A stretch of DNA of 46,515 nt, from positions 1 to 46,515 of the forward strand of contig NZ_WHPN01000335.1 of the NCBI RefSeq assembly GCF_009735685.1, in the 5' to 3' direction. The notes under the pieces were generated by a model. That model searched no databases. It worked only from the letters and a program-made list of their open reading frames with translations, and was not told where the DNA came from. Within the stretch, counting starts at the first letter, position 1. Every line of letters begins with the position of its first letter. This document shows positions 38,785 to 46,515 of this stretch, piece after piece. The translations under genes and the position numbers were made by a program. The DNA is from Streptomyces lycii (GTDB lineage: Bacteria; Actinomycetota; Actinomycetes; Streptomycetales; Streptomycetaceae).

Positions 38785-39516
38785 TCACGACACGCCGAAA
38801 CGCGCCGCCAGTTGATCACGCTGGGCCCGGACAAAAGCGGCGTCCACCACCGCTCCGTGACCGGGCACGTACCGAGCGTCCCCGCCGCCCAGCCCGAGCA
38901 GCCGGTCCAGCGCGGCGGGCCACCGCTCCGGTACGGCGTCCGGCCCCGCCTGCGGTTCGCCGGACTCCTCCACCAGGTCGCCGCAGAACACCACGCAGGG
39001 GTCGCCGGGCACCATGACCACCAGGTCGTGCGCGGTGTGCCCGGGGCCCGCGTTGACCAGCACCGCCTCCCGCCGGACCCCGTCGCCGCCGAGGTCCACC
39101 GTCATCTCCCCGGACACCAGGTGGTGCGGCCGCACCAGCAGATCGGCCGCCTCCGCGGTGGCCGCCGGGTCCGCCCCGTGCCGTACGGCGTCGGCGGCCA
39201 GCTCCTCGCGGCCCGCGGCGAGCAGCCCGTCCAGGCCGACCGCCCCGTAGACGGACACCCCGGCGAAGGCCGCGGCACCCAGGACGTGATCGAAATGTCC
39301 GTGGGTCAGTGCGAGATGCGTCACCCGGCCGCCCGTCCGTTCCCGCGCCCACCGCCGGATCGCGGCGCCCTCGCGGAGCCGCGCCCCGGCGTCCACGACG
39401 AGCGCGCCCGCGGGGCCGTGCACGAGCCCCGCCGTCGCGTCCCAGCCCGGCAGCCTGAGCCGTGCGACCCCCTGCGCCAGATGCTCCCCGGCTGCCTCTT
39501 CCCAACCGCCGTCCAT
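38785..39516 (-). CDS. Metallo-beta-lactamase-fold hydrolase
   Basis: A 243-residue MBL-fold protein with the metal motif THGHFDHV (His72, His74, Asp76, His77), a second histidine in AGPGHTAHDL, aspartate in FCGDLVEE and a last histidine in VPGHG. This is a complete dinuclear site. The substrate is unknown; the group includes glyoxalase II-like and other hydrolases. The ATG at 39516 is preceded by TAGCGT (complement of 39523-39528), six bases away, so the mRNA may be leaderless. It is divergent from hrcA and upstream of the DUF3097 gene on the same strand, with stop and potential start overlapping. Confidence 0.9.
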   Translation of the reverse strand: MDGGWEEAAGEHLAQGVARLRLPGWDATAGLVHGPAGALVVDAGARLREGAAIRRWARERTGGRVTHLALTHGHFDHVLGAAAFAGVSVYGAVGLDGLLAAGREELAADAVRHGADPAATAEAADLLVRPHHLVSGEMTVDLGGDGVRREAVLVNAGPGHTAHDLVVMVPGDPCVVFCGDLVEESGEPQAGPDAVPERWPAALDRLLGLGGGDARYVPGHGAVVDAAFVRAQRDQLAARFGVS

Positions 39517-39626
39517 ACCGCGACGCTAGTCGCACAGGAGCCGGCGCGCCCGCCCCGGTGCGCCCGCCTGCTGCTGTGTCCTCCCCGTGACCGGCTCGGC
39601 CTTGCCCGCGGCGTACCGGACGGCCG

Positions 39627-39632
39627 TACACT
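39627..39632 (+). promoter_or_regulatory. -10 box of the hrcA-dnaJ operon
   Basis: TACACT, with TTGCCC (39602-39607) 19 bp upstream as a possible -35. Transcription would start near 39640, immediately before the CIRCE operator. Confidence 0.5.
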
Positions 39633-39645
39633 TGGGCCGGGAAAC

Positions 39646-39672
39646 CTGGCACTCAGCCGCACCGAGTGCCAA
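39646..39672 (+). promoter_or_regulatory. CIRCE operator (HrcA binding site)
   Basis: CTGGCACTC, nine bases, GAGTGCCAA. The arms TGGCACTC and GAGTGCCA are perfect inverted repeats and match the CIRCE consensus TTAGCACTC-N9-GAGTGCTAA closely. It lies just downstream of the -10 box and about 47 bases before hrcA, so HrcA should repress its own operon. Confidence 0.93.
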
Positions 39673-39718
39673 GCCCGAGGACCGAGGGCGCCCGACGAGC
39701 GAGCTGGAGGTGTGCGCG

Positions 39719-40735
39719 ATGCTGAGCGAACGCAGACTCGAAGTCCTGCGCGCCATCGTCCAGGACTACGTGGGCACGGAGGAGCCGGTCGGCTCCAAGG
39801 CGCTCACCGAGCGGCACCGGCTCGGTGTCTCTCCCGCGACGGTGCGCAACGACATGGCCGCCCTGGAGGACGAGGGGTTCATCGCCCAGCCGCACACCAG
39901 CGCCGGGCGCATCCCCACCGACAAGGGCTACCGGCTGTTCGTCGACAAGCTCGCCGGTGTCAAGCCGCTGTCCTCGCCGGAGCGCCGTGCCATCCAGAAC
40001 TTCCTGGACGGCGCCGTCGACCTCGACGACGTCGTGGGGCGCACCGTCCGGCTGCTGGCCCAGCTGACCCGGCAGGTCGCGGTCGTGCAGTATCCGTCGC
40101 TGACCCGGTCCACCGTCCGCCATGTCGAACTGCTGTCGCTGGCGCCCGCCCGCGTCATGCTGGTCCTCATCACCGACACCGGCCGGGTCGAGCAGCGCAT
40201 GGTCGACTGCCCGGTGCCGTTCGGCGAGACGTCGCTGGCCGATCTGCGGGCCCGGCTCAACAGCCGGGTCACCGGCCGCCGGTTCGCGGATGTGCCGCAG
40301 TTGGTGCAGGATCTTCCGGAGTCCTTCGAGGCGGAGGACCGCGGGACGGTCTCGGCCGTGCTCGCCACGCTGCTGGAGACGCTGGTCGAGGAGACCGAGG
40401 AGCGGCTGATGATCGGCGGCACCGCCAATCTCACCCGCTTCGGGCACGACTTCCCGCTGACGATCCGGCCGGTGCTGGAGGCGCTGGAGGAGCAGGTCGT
40501 GCTGCTGAAGCTGCTCGGCGAGTCGGAGGACTCGGGCATGACGGTGCGGATCGGGCACGAGAACGCCCATGAGGGCCTCACGTCCACATCCGTCGTCGCG
40601 GTCGGCTACGGTTCGGGCGACGAGGCCGTCGCAAAACTCGGCGTGGTCGGACCGACCCGCATGGACTACCCCGGAACGATGGGAGCGGTACGCGCAGTGG
40701 CACGTTACGTCGGACAGATCCTGGCGGAGTCGTAA
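39719..40735 (+). CDS. hrcA: Heat-inducible transcription repressor HrcA
   Basis: HrcA represses class I heat-shock genes by binding CIRCE, with GroEL modulating its activity. The 338-residue protein has the N-terminal winged-helix region ([65 protein letters not shown]) and the GAF-like dimerisation domain ending [27 protein letters not shown]. The ATG at 39719 with GGAGG upstream gives the usual N-terminus. The frame is open back to 39587 but that part contains the CIRCE site. The stop abuts the dnaJ GTG, indicating coupled translation. Confidence 0.97.
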   Translation: MLSERRLEVLRAIVQDYVGTEEPVGSKALTERHRLGVSPATVRNDMAALEDEGFIAQPHTSAGRIPTDKGYRLFVDKLAGVKPLSSPERRAIQNFLDGAVDLDDVVGRTVRLLAQLTRQVAVVQYPSLTRSTVRHVELLSLAPARVMLVLITDTGRVEQRMVDCPVPFGETSLADLRARLNSRVTGRRFADVPQLVQDLPESFEAEDRGTVSAVLATLLETLVEETEERLMIGGTANLTRFGHDFPLTIRPVLEALEEQVVLLKLLGESEDSGMTVRIGHENAHEGLTSTSVVAVGYGSGDEAVAKLGVVGPTRMDYPGTMGAVRAVARYVGQILAES

Positions 40736-41872
40736 GTGGCCACGGACTACTACGCCGTACTGGGCGTGCGCCGCGACGCGGGACAGGACGAGATCAAGAA
40801 GGCCTTCCGCCGTCTTGCACGCGAGCTGCACCCGGACGTCAATCCGGACCCGAAGACCCAGGAGCGGTTCAAGGAGATCAACGCCGCTTACGAGGTGCTC
40901 TCGGACCCGCAGAAGAAGCAGGTCTACGACCTCGGCGGAGACCCGATGTCGGGTGCCGGGGGCGCCGGCGGGGCCGCCGGCTTCGGCGCGGGCTTCGGCA
41001 ACTTCTCCGACATCATGGACGCCTTCTTCGGCACCGCCTCGCAGCGCGGGCCGAGGTCCCGCACGCGGCGCGGCCAGGACGCGATGATCCGGCTCGAGGT
41101 CGAGCTGGACGAGGCCGCGTTCGGCACCACCAAGGACATCCAGGTCGACACGGCCGTCGTCTGCAACTCGTGCAGCGGCGAGGGCGCGGCGCCGGGCACC
41201 TCGGCGCAGACCTGCGACATGTGCCGCGGCCGCGGCGAGGTCTCGCAGGTCACCCGTTCCTTCCTGGGCCAGGTCATGACCTCCCGGCCGTGCCCGCAGT
41301 GCCAGGGCTTCGGCACCGTCGTGCCGACCCCGTGCCCGGAGTGCGCCGGTGACGGCCGGGTCCGCTCGCGCCGCACGCTGACCGTGAAGATCCCCGCGGG
41401 CGTCGACAACGGCACCCGGATCCAGCTGGCCGGCGAGGGCGAGGTCGGCCCCGGCGGCGGCCCGGCCGGCGACCTGTACGTGGAGATCCACGAGCTGCCG
41501 CACCCGGTGTTCCAGCGCCGCGGTGACGACCTGCACTGCACGGTGACGATCCCGATGACGGCCGCCGCGCTGGGCACCCAGTGCCCGCTGGAGACCCTGG
41601 ACGGTCTGGAGGAGGTCGACATCCGGCCAGGCACCCAGTCCGGCCAGTCGATCCCGCTGCACCAGCGGGGCGTCACCCATCTGCGCAGCGGCGGCCGCGG
41701 CGACCTGATCGTCCACGTGGAGGTGCAGACCCCGGGCAAGCTCGACGCGCAGCAGGAGGACCTGCTGCGCCAGCTCGCCAAGTTGCGCGGCGAGGAGCGG
41801 CCGTCCGGCCACTTCCAGCCGGGCCAGCAGGGCCTGTTCTCCCGGCTGAAGGACGCCTTCAACGGACGGTGA
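40736..41872 (+). CDS. dnaJ: Molecular chaperone DnaJ (type I, hrcA-linked copy)
   Basis: A co-chaperone that stimulates DnaK ATPase and delivers substrates. Residues 1-70 are the J domain with HPD at 32-34. Next come a Gly/Phe-rich region ([28 protein letters not shown]), the zinc domain with four CxxCxGxG repeats ([32 protein letters not shown], about 142-206) and the C-terminal substrate-binding domain. 378 residues is normal. The GTG start directly follows the hrcA stop. This is the second actinobacterial DnaJ (often dnaJ2), distinct from the one in the dnaK operon, and it should be under HrcA/CIRCE control. Confidence 0.97.
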   Translation: MATDYYAVLGVRRDAGQDEIKKAFRRLARELHPDVNPDPKTQERFKEINAAYEVLSDPQKKQVYDLGGDPMSGAGGAGGAAGFGAGFGNFSDIMDAFFGTASQRGPRSRTRRGQDAMIRLEVELDEAAFGTTKDIQVDTAVVCNSCSGEGAAPGTSAQTCDMCRGRGEVSQVTRSFLGQVMTSRPCPQCQGFGTVVPTPCPECAGDGRVRSRRTLTVKIPAGVDNGTRIQLAGEGEVGPGGGPAGDLYVEIHELPHPVFQRRGDDLHCTVTIPMTAAALGTQCPLETLDGLEEVDIRPGTQSGQSIPLHQRGVTHLRSGGRGDLIVHVEVQTPGKLDAQQEDLLRQLAKLRGEERPSGHFQPGQQGLFSRLKDAFNGR

Positions 41873-41880
41873 CGGCGCGG

Positions 41881-42084
41881 CCGGACCTCCCCCGGGCCCT
41901 TGGTCCGGGGAAACCCGGGCCGCTCGCGCCGAGCCGGACCTCCTCCGGCTCTGGTCCGGGGGACGCCCGGCCGCTCGCCGTCCGTGCCGCGGCCTCGCCG
42001 GATCCGTCGCGGGGGTCCGCCGCGCGGGGCGGGCTCTTCCCGAGGTGTGGCTGTTTCCCTTCCCCCGGAACCGGGGGGGAGCGG
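41881..42084 (+). repeat. Tandem hairpin repeats and a C/G palindrome between dnaJ and the nitronate monooxygenase gene
   Basis: Two imperfect 53-bp direct repeats each contain a CCGGACC...GGTCCGG stem (41881-41908 and 41934-41959) and end CCCGG(G)CCGCTCG. They start nine bases after the dnaJ stop and could act as paired terminators. Further on, TCCCCCGG-AA-CCGGGGGGGA (about 42060-42082) is another palindrome near the next gene. Confidence 0.65.
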
Positions 42085-42115
42085 AGATGGCCCAAAAGAG
42101 ACTGCGTGACACCAT

Positions 42116-43237
42116 GTGGTCATGGTTGTACCAAGCGGGGGCGTTCCCACGATCACGGATCTGTGCACCCATCCGATCGTCCAGGCCCCGATGGCCGGCG
42201 GCATCTCCACCCCGGAGCTCGCCGCGGCCGTCTCCGAGGCCGGCGGGCTCGGGTTCCTCGCTGCCGGTTACAAGACCCCCGAAGCCATGTACCAGGACGT
42301 CCTGGCGCTGCGCAGGCTCACCCGCCGCCCCTTCGGGGTGAACCTCTTCATGCCGCAGCCCTCCACCGTGGACCCCGCCGTGGTCGAGGTCTACCGGGAG
42401 CAGTTGAGCAACGAGGAGAGTTGGTACGGCACCCGGCTCGGGGACACCGACACGTACGCCGACGACGCGTACGACGCCAAGCTGGCTATCCTCGCCGACG
42501 ACCCGCTGCCCGTCGTCTCCTTCACCTTCGGCTGCCCGGACCGGGCGGTGCTGGACCGGCTCGCCGGAGTCGGCACGCTCACCGTGGTCACCGTCACCGG
42601 ACCGGCCGAGGCCCTGGACGCGGAGCGCGCGGGGGCCGGGGCGGTCTGTGTGCAGGGCATCGAGGCGGGCGGCCACCAGGGCACCCACCGCGACGACCCG
42701 TACGGGGACGCCCGGGTGGCAGGGCTCGGCCTGCTCACGCTCGTCGCCCAGGTGCGGGAGGCCGTACGGATCCCGGTGATCGCCGCCGGCGGGCTGATGC
42801 GCGGGGCGCAGATCGCGGCCGTGCTCGCGGCGGGGGCGGTCGCCGGCCAGCTGGGCACCGCGTTTCTGGTCTGCCCCGAGTCGGGCGCGAACCAGCTGCA
42901 CAAGGCGGCCCTGACCGACCCGGTGTTCCCGCGCACCGAGCTGACCCGGGCCTTCACCGGGCGCCAGGCCCGGGGGCTGGTCAACCGCTTCATGCGGGAG
43001 CACGGACCGTACGCCCCCGCCGCGTATCCGCAGGTCCACCACCTCACCGCCGGGCTGCGCAAGGCGGCGGCCCGCGCGGGCGACCCGCAGGGCATGGCGC
43101 TGTGGGCGGGCCAGGGCCACCGGATGGCCCGCGCGATGCCCGCGGGCGACCTGGTGCAGACCCTCGCGGCGGAACTGGCCGCGGCCGGCGCCGCGTTGGC
43201 GGCAACGATGTCATCGGTCCCCGAGGAGGATGTATGA
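42116..43237 (+). CDS. Nitronate monooxygenase (2-nitropropane dioxygenase family)
   Basis: A 373-residue FMN-dependent TIM-barrel enzyme related to nitronate monooxygenases, which detoxify alkyl nitronates. Motifs: HPIVQAPMAGGISTPELAAAV, GGLGFLAAGY, RRPFGVNLFMPQP, CVQGIEAGGHQGTH, VIAAGGLMRGAQIAAVLAAGAVAGQLGTAFLV and a C-terminal WAGQGHRMARAMPAG. No clear ribosome binding site precedes the GTG at 42116; an ATG at 42122 is an equally good start and removes two residues. The stop overlaps the rsmE start (ATGA), so the two genes are translationally coupled although unrelated in function. Confidence 0.92.
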   Translation: MVMVVPSGGVPTITDLCTHPIVQAPMAGGISTPELAAAVSEAGGLGFLAAGYKTPEAMYQDVLALRRLTRRPFGVNLFMPQPSTVDPAVVEVYREQLSNEESWYGTRLGDTDTYADDAYDAKLAILADDPLPVVSFTFGCPDRAVLDRLAGVGTLTVVTVTGPAEALDAERAGAGAVCVQGIEAGGHQGTHRDDPYGDARVAGLGLLTLVAQVREAVRIPVIAAGGLMRGAQIAAVLAAGAVAGQLGTAFLVCPESGANQLHKAALTDPVFPRTELTRAFTGRQARGLVNRFMREHGPYAPAAYPQVHHLTAGLRKAAARAGDPQGMALWAGQGHRMARAMPAGDLVQTLAAELAAAGAALAATMSSVPEEDV

Positions 43238-43971
43238 CCGCCCCCGTGTTCCTGGTCGAGAAGGGCGCGATCGCTCCCGGCCCGGTCACCCTGGACGGCC
43301 CCGAGGGGCGGCACGCCGTATCCGTACGGCGGCTGCGTGCCGGGGAGGCGATCGTGCTGACCGACGGGGCGGGCACCGGGGGCTACGGCACGGTGGCCGC
43401 CGTCGAGGGCAAGGACGTACTGCGCGCCGAGGTGACCGAGGTGCGCACGGAGCCGGCGCCGGCGCCCCGGATCACCGTGGTGCAGGCGCTGCCCAAGGGA
43501 GACCGGGGCGAACTGGCCGTGGAGACCATGACGGAGACCGGGGTGGACGCCGTGGTGCCCTGGGCCGCGTCCCGCTGTGTCACGCAGTGGCGGGGCGAGC
43601 GGGGGCTGAAGTCGCTCGGCAAGTGGCGGGCGACGGCCCGGGAGGCGGGCAAGCAGTCGCGCCGCCTCCGGTTCCCCGAGGTCACGGACGCGATGACCAC
43701 CCGTGAGGTGGCCGCGCTGCTGGCGGGGGCCGCGTTCCCGGCGGTCCTGCACGAGGAGGGCGCCGCGCCGCTCGCCGCCGCCGGGCTGCCCGCCGGGGGA
43801 GACATCGTGCTGGTGGTCGGTCCGGAGGGCGGCGTCTCCCCGGAGGAGCTGGCCGTCTTCGCGGAGGCGGGCGCGCGCCCGTACCGGTTGGGGCCGAGCG
43901 TGCTGCGCACCTCCACCGCGGGCACGGCGGCGGCGGCGCTGCTGTTGGGGCGCACGGGGCGCTGGGGCTGA
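43234..43971 (+). CDS. rsmE: 16S rRNA (uracil-1498-N3)-methyltransferase RsmE
   Basis: RsmE methylates U1498 of 16S rRNA using S-adenosylmethionine; it is a SPOUT-class methyltransferase. The 245-residue protein has the N-terminal PUA-like part (GPEGRHAVSVRRLRAGEAIVLTDG) and the knot region with QALPKGDRGELAVETMTETGVDAVVPW, VVGPEGGVSPEELAVF and RLGPSVLRTSTAG, the last two forming the cofactor site. Length is normal. The ATG overlaps the nitronate monooxygenase stop; the GAGGA upstream is its ribosome binding site. Confidence 0.96.
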   Translation: MTAPVFLVEKGAIAPGPVTLDGPEGRHAVSVRRLRAGEAIVLTDGAGTGGYGTVAAVEGKDVLRAEVTEVRTEPAPAPRITVVQALPKGDRGELAVETMTETGVDAVVPWAASRCVTQWRGERGLKSLGKWRATAREAGKQSRRLRFPEVTDAMTTREVAALLAGAAFPAVLHEEGAAPLAAAGLPAGGDIVLVVGPEGGVSPEELAVFAEAGARPYRLGPSVLRTSTAGTAAAALLLGRTGRWG

Positions 43972-43989
43972 ACCGGCTCGCCGGTCGCG

Positions 43990-44136
43990 CCGCGTGCCGT
44001 GTGCCGTGTCCTGAGTCCTGAGTGCTGAGTGTGCCGCGTGCTGAACGGGTGCTGCGCCGGCACGTGTTCCGGTGTCACGGCGCGACCACGCGCTCCGGTG
44101 GCACGCCGCGCCACGCACGGCCGTGCGCGGCGCGGC
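43990..44136. other. Gap with short repeats and a nested hairpin before the UvrA-like gene
   Basis: TGCCGTG and CCTGAGT/GCTGAGT heptamer-like repeats (43996-44050) are followed by a hairpin, GCCGCGC...GCGCGGC (44105-44136), nested around the perfect palindrome CGCACGGCCGTGCG. The hairpin could terminate rsmE. TAGGGT at 44172-44177 is a possible -10 box for the next gene. Confidence 0.45.
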
Positions 44137-44221
44137 GGCCGGACGCGACCGGCGGTGTCAGAGGCGCTGGCTAGGGTGAGCCCGCCCGTGTTCAGCAGAC
44201 CTCCAGCAAGGGGACAGCCGG

Positions 44222-46507
44222 ATGACGTCCGACCGGTCCAGCGGCCACCCGGCCGACAGCCACGATCTGATCAAGGTCCGCGGAGCCCGTGAGAACAACC
44301 TCGCGGACGTCTCCCTCGACATCCCCAAGCGCCGGCTCACCGTCTTCACCGGCGTCTCCGGGTCCGGCAAGTCCTCGCTGGTCTTCGGGACCATCGCCGC
44401 GGAGTCGCAGCGCCTGATCAATGAGACCTACACCGCGTTCGTCCAGTCGTTCATGCCCAGCCTCGGCCGGCCGGAGGTCGACCGGCTGGAGAATCTGAGC
44501 GCTGCGATCGTCGTCGACCAGGAGCGCATGGGCGCGAACTCCCGCTCCACGGTGGGCACGGCCACCGACGCGTACACGATGCTCCGCATCGTCTACAGCC
44601 GCCTCGGCACCCCGTACATCGGGCCCTCGCACTTCTTCAGCTTCAACAGCCCCGAGGGCATGTGCCCGGAGTGCGAGGGGCTCGGCCAGGTCTCGGAGAT
44701 CGACGCCGACCAGCTCGTCGACCGGGACCTCTCGCTGCGCGAAGGGGCGATCACCGTCCCGCAGTTCGGTGTGGACACCTGGTATTGGCAGGTCATGGCC
44801 CACTCCGGCTTCTACGACCCGGACAAGAGGCTCAGGGACTTCACCCCGCGGGAGTGGGAGGACTTCCTCCACAAGGAGACCACCAAGATCCGGGTGGGCT
44901 CCAACAACTTCACCTACGAAGGACTCGTCACCAAGGTCCGCCGGCTCTTCCTCGCCAAGGACCGTGACTCCATGCAGCCGCACATCAGGGCCTTCGTGGA
45001 CCGGGCCGTGGTCTTCGCGGACTGCCGGGCCTGCGGCGGCACCCGGCTCGCACCGGCCGCGCTGTCCTCCAAGATCGACGGGGTCGACATAGCGCAGTGC
45101 TCCGCGATGCAGATCAGCGACCTCGCCGAGCACGTCCGGGGCATCCGGGATCCGTCCGTGGCGCCGCTGCTGGGCAGCCTGCGGGAGTTGCTGGAGTCGC
45201 TGACCGAGATCGGGCTGGGCTATCTGAGCCTGGACCGCCCCTCCGCCACGCTCTCCGGCGGTGAGGCGCAGCGGGTGAAGATGGTGCGCCACCTCGGTTC
45301 CAGCCTGACCGATGTCACCTATGTCTTCGACGAGCCCACCGTCGGACTCCACCCGCACGACATCCAGCGGATGAACGACCTGCTGCTCCGGCTGCGCGAC
45401 AAGGGCAACACCGTGCTCGTCGTCGAGCACAAACCCGAGGTGATAGCGATCGCCGACCACGTCGTCGACCTCGGCCCCGGCGCCGGGACCGGGGGCGGGC
45501 GGGTCTGCTACACGGGGGACGTGGCCGGACTGCGCGCGTCCGGCACGCTGACCGGACGTCATCTGGAGCACCGGGCACGGCTCCGGCAGACCGTGCGGCC
45601 GCACCGGGGACAGCTGTCGGTCAAGGACGCGGAGCTGCACAACCTGCGGAACGTCAGCGTCGACATCCCGCTCGGCGTGCTGACCGTGGTGACGGGTGTG
45701 GCCGGTTCCGGCAAGAGTTCGCTCATCCACGGCCATCTCACCGGCCGGGACGGCGTGGTCGTCGCCGACCAGTCGCCCATCCGCGGCTCCCGGCGCAGCA
45801 ACCCGGCCACGTACACCGGGCTGCTGGGCCCGATCCGCAACGCCTTCGCGAAGGCCAACGGCGTCAAGCCCGCGCTGTTCAGCGCCAATTCGGCCGGTGC
45901 CTGCCCCAACTGCAACGGGATCGGCCTGGTCTACACCGACCTCGCGATGATGGCCGGGGTCGCCTCGGTCTGCGAGCAGTGCGACGGGAAGCGGTACACC
46001 CCGGAGGTGCTCGGGTACACGCTGGACGGCAAGAACATCAGCGAGGTGCTCGCCCTGTCGGTGGCCGAGGCGTACGACTTCTTCCGCACCGGGCAGGCGC
46101 ACACCCTGCTCGGGCGGCTCAACGACGTGGGGCTGGGCTATCTGCGGCTCGGGCAGCCGCTCAACACGCTGTCCGGGGGCGAGCGTCAGCGGCTGAAACT
46201 CGCCATCCACATGGCCGAGAAGTCCTCCGTGTACGTCCTGGACGAGCCCACCACCGGGCTGCACATGGCCGATGTGGACCAGCTCCTCGCACTGCTCGAC
46301 CGGCTGGTCGACGAGGGCAACACGGTCGTGGTCATCGAGCACCACCAGGCGGTCATGGCGCACGCCGACTGGCTGATCGACCTCGGTCCCGGCGGCGGCC
46401 ACGACGGCGGCCGGATCGTCTTCACGGGCACGCCCGCCGAGCTGGTGGCCGGCGCGGACACCCTCACGGCCCGCCATCTGCGCGGCTATGTCGGCGCCGA
46501 CGGCTGA
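44222..46507 (+). CDS. UvrA-like ABC ATPase (DrrC-type, class II UvrA paralogue)
   Basis: A 761-residue protein with two ABC modules: Walker A GVSGSGKSS (44-52), signature LSGGEAQRV (about 343) and Walker B YVFDEPTVGLH (about 366) in the first; GVAGSGKSS (about 491), LSGGERQRL (about 650) and YVLDEPTTGLH (about 670) in the second. Zinc-type cysteine motifs are CPECEGLG, CRACGGTR, CPNCNGIG and CEQCDGKRYT. At this length it lacks the UvrB-binding region of true UvrA (about 950 residues) and resembles DrrC of daunorubicin producers and other class II UvrAs, which act on DNA carrying bulky drugs. AAGGGG lies about 10 bases before the ATG. No biosynthetic cluster is visible beside it. Confidence 0.92.
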   Translation: MTSDRSSGHPADSHDLIKVRGARENNLADVSLDIPKRRLTVFTGVSGSGKSSLVFGTIAAESQRLINETYTAFVQSFMPSLGRPEVDRLENLSAAIVVDQERMGANSRSTVGTATDAYTMLRIVYSRLGTPYIGPSHFFSFNSPEGMCPECEGLGQVSEIDADQLVDRDLSLREGAITVPQFGVDTWYWQVMAHSGFYDPDKRLRDFTPREWEDFLHKETTKIRVGSNNFTYEGLVTKVRRLFLAKDRDSMQPHIRAFVDRAVVFADCRACGGTRLAPAALSSKIDGVDIAQCSAMQISDLAEHVRGIRDPSVAPLLGSLRELLESLTEIGLGYLSLDRPSATLSGGEAQRVKMVRHLGSSLTDVTYVFDEPTVGLHPHDIQRMNDLLLRLRDKGNTVLVVEHKPEVIAIADHVVDLGPGAGTGGGRVCYTGDVAGLRASGTLTGRHLEHRARLRQTVRPHRGQLSVKDAELHNLRNVSVDIPLGVLTVVTGVAGSGKSSLIHGHLTGRDGVVVADQSPIRGSRRSNPATYTGLLGPIRNAFAKANGVKPALFSANSAGACPNCNGIGLVYTDLAMMAGVASVCEQCDGKRYTPEVLGYTLDGKNISEVLALSVAEAYDFFRTGQAHTLLGRLNDVGLGYLRLGQPLNTLSGGERQRLKLAIHMAEKSSVYVLDEPTTGLHMADVDQLLALLDRLVDEGNTVVVIEHHQAVMAHADWLIDLGPGGGHDGGRIVFTGTPAELVAGADTLTARHLRGYVGADG

Positions 46508-46515
46508 GGACGGAG

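Overview
The window is chromosomal DNA of a very high-GC actinobacterium, almost certainly Streptomyces or a close relative. The evidence is strong GC bias at third codon positions, frequent GTG starts, actinobacterial protein families throughout, and a gene order (proA, nadD, LCP protein, rsfS, tRNA-Ala, leuS, degV, comEA-comEC, holA, rpsT, lepA, hemW, hrcA-dnaJ, rsmE) that, from memory, matches the core region around SCO2550-SCO2585 of S. coelicolor. It is mainly conserved core genome. I see no transposase, integrase, phage gene, CRISPR array or rRNA.

Layout. (1) 1-8.6 kb: proA; two related single-pass membrane proteins sharing an N-terminal motif; an M48 membrane protease (minus strand); a 54-residue membrane protein; nadD; an LCP/LytR-type envelope protein whose usual catalytic residues are missing; rsfS; and a histidine phosphatase that appears to start at CTG. 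(2) 8.6-11.3 kb: two identical tRNA-Ala(GGC) genes flank two tiny zinc-ribbon proteins and a GT87 membrane glycosyltransferase. (3) 11.3-14.8 kb (minus): a two-gene redox module, a ferric-reductase-like haem-b membrane protein overlapping a NuoF-like flavo-iron-sulphur protein with a C-terminal ferredoxin domain. (4) 14.9-18.1 kb: leuS, preceded by a 12-codon leader peptide with three consecutive leucine codons and attenuator-like hairpins. (5) 18.3-25.5 kb: a coiled-coil membrane protein, a repeat-rich non-coding block, degV, comEA and comEC. (6) 25.5-31 kb: a YceI protein, a small hypothetical gene, holA, rpsT, lepA. (7) 31-36 kb: an acyl-CoA ligase with a possible operator and a HATPase-GAF-SpoIIE phosphatase. 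(8) 36-41.9 kb: hemW, DUF3097, an MBL-fold hydrolase, then hrcA-dnaJ under a CIRCE operator. (9) 42-46.5 kb: nitronate monooxygenase-rsmE and a DrrC-like UvrA paralogue.

Themes. Many genes have a TANNNT-like -10 hexamer ending 6-8 bases before the start codon, the arrangement expected of leaderless mRNAs. Several non-coding gaps are filled with GC-rich tandem repeats of 4-59 bp. Clear stem-loops follow proA, both tRNAs, the redox operon, leuS, holA, lepA and the acyl-CoA ligase. The most interesting items are the leuS attenuator candidate, the haem-b/NuoF-like electron-transfer pair, the catalytically depleted LCP protein, and a comEC frame with no stop codon before holA. All functional calls come from reading motifs; no searches were run.
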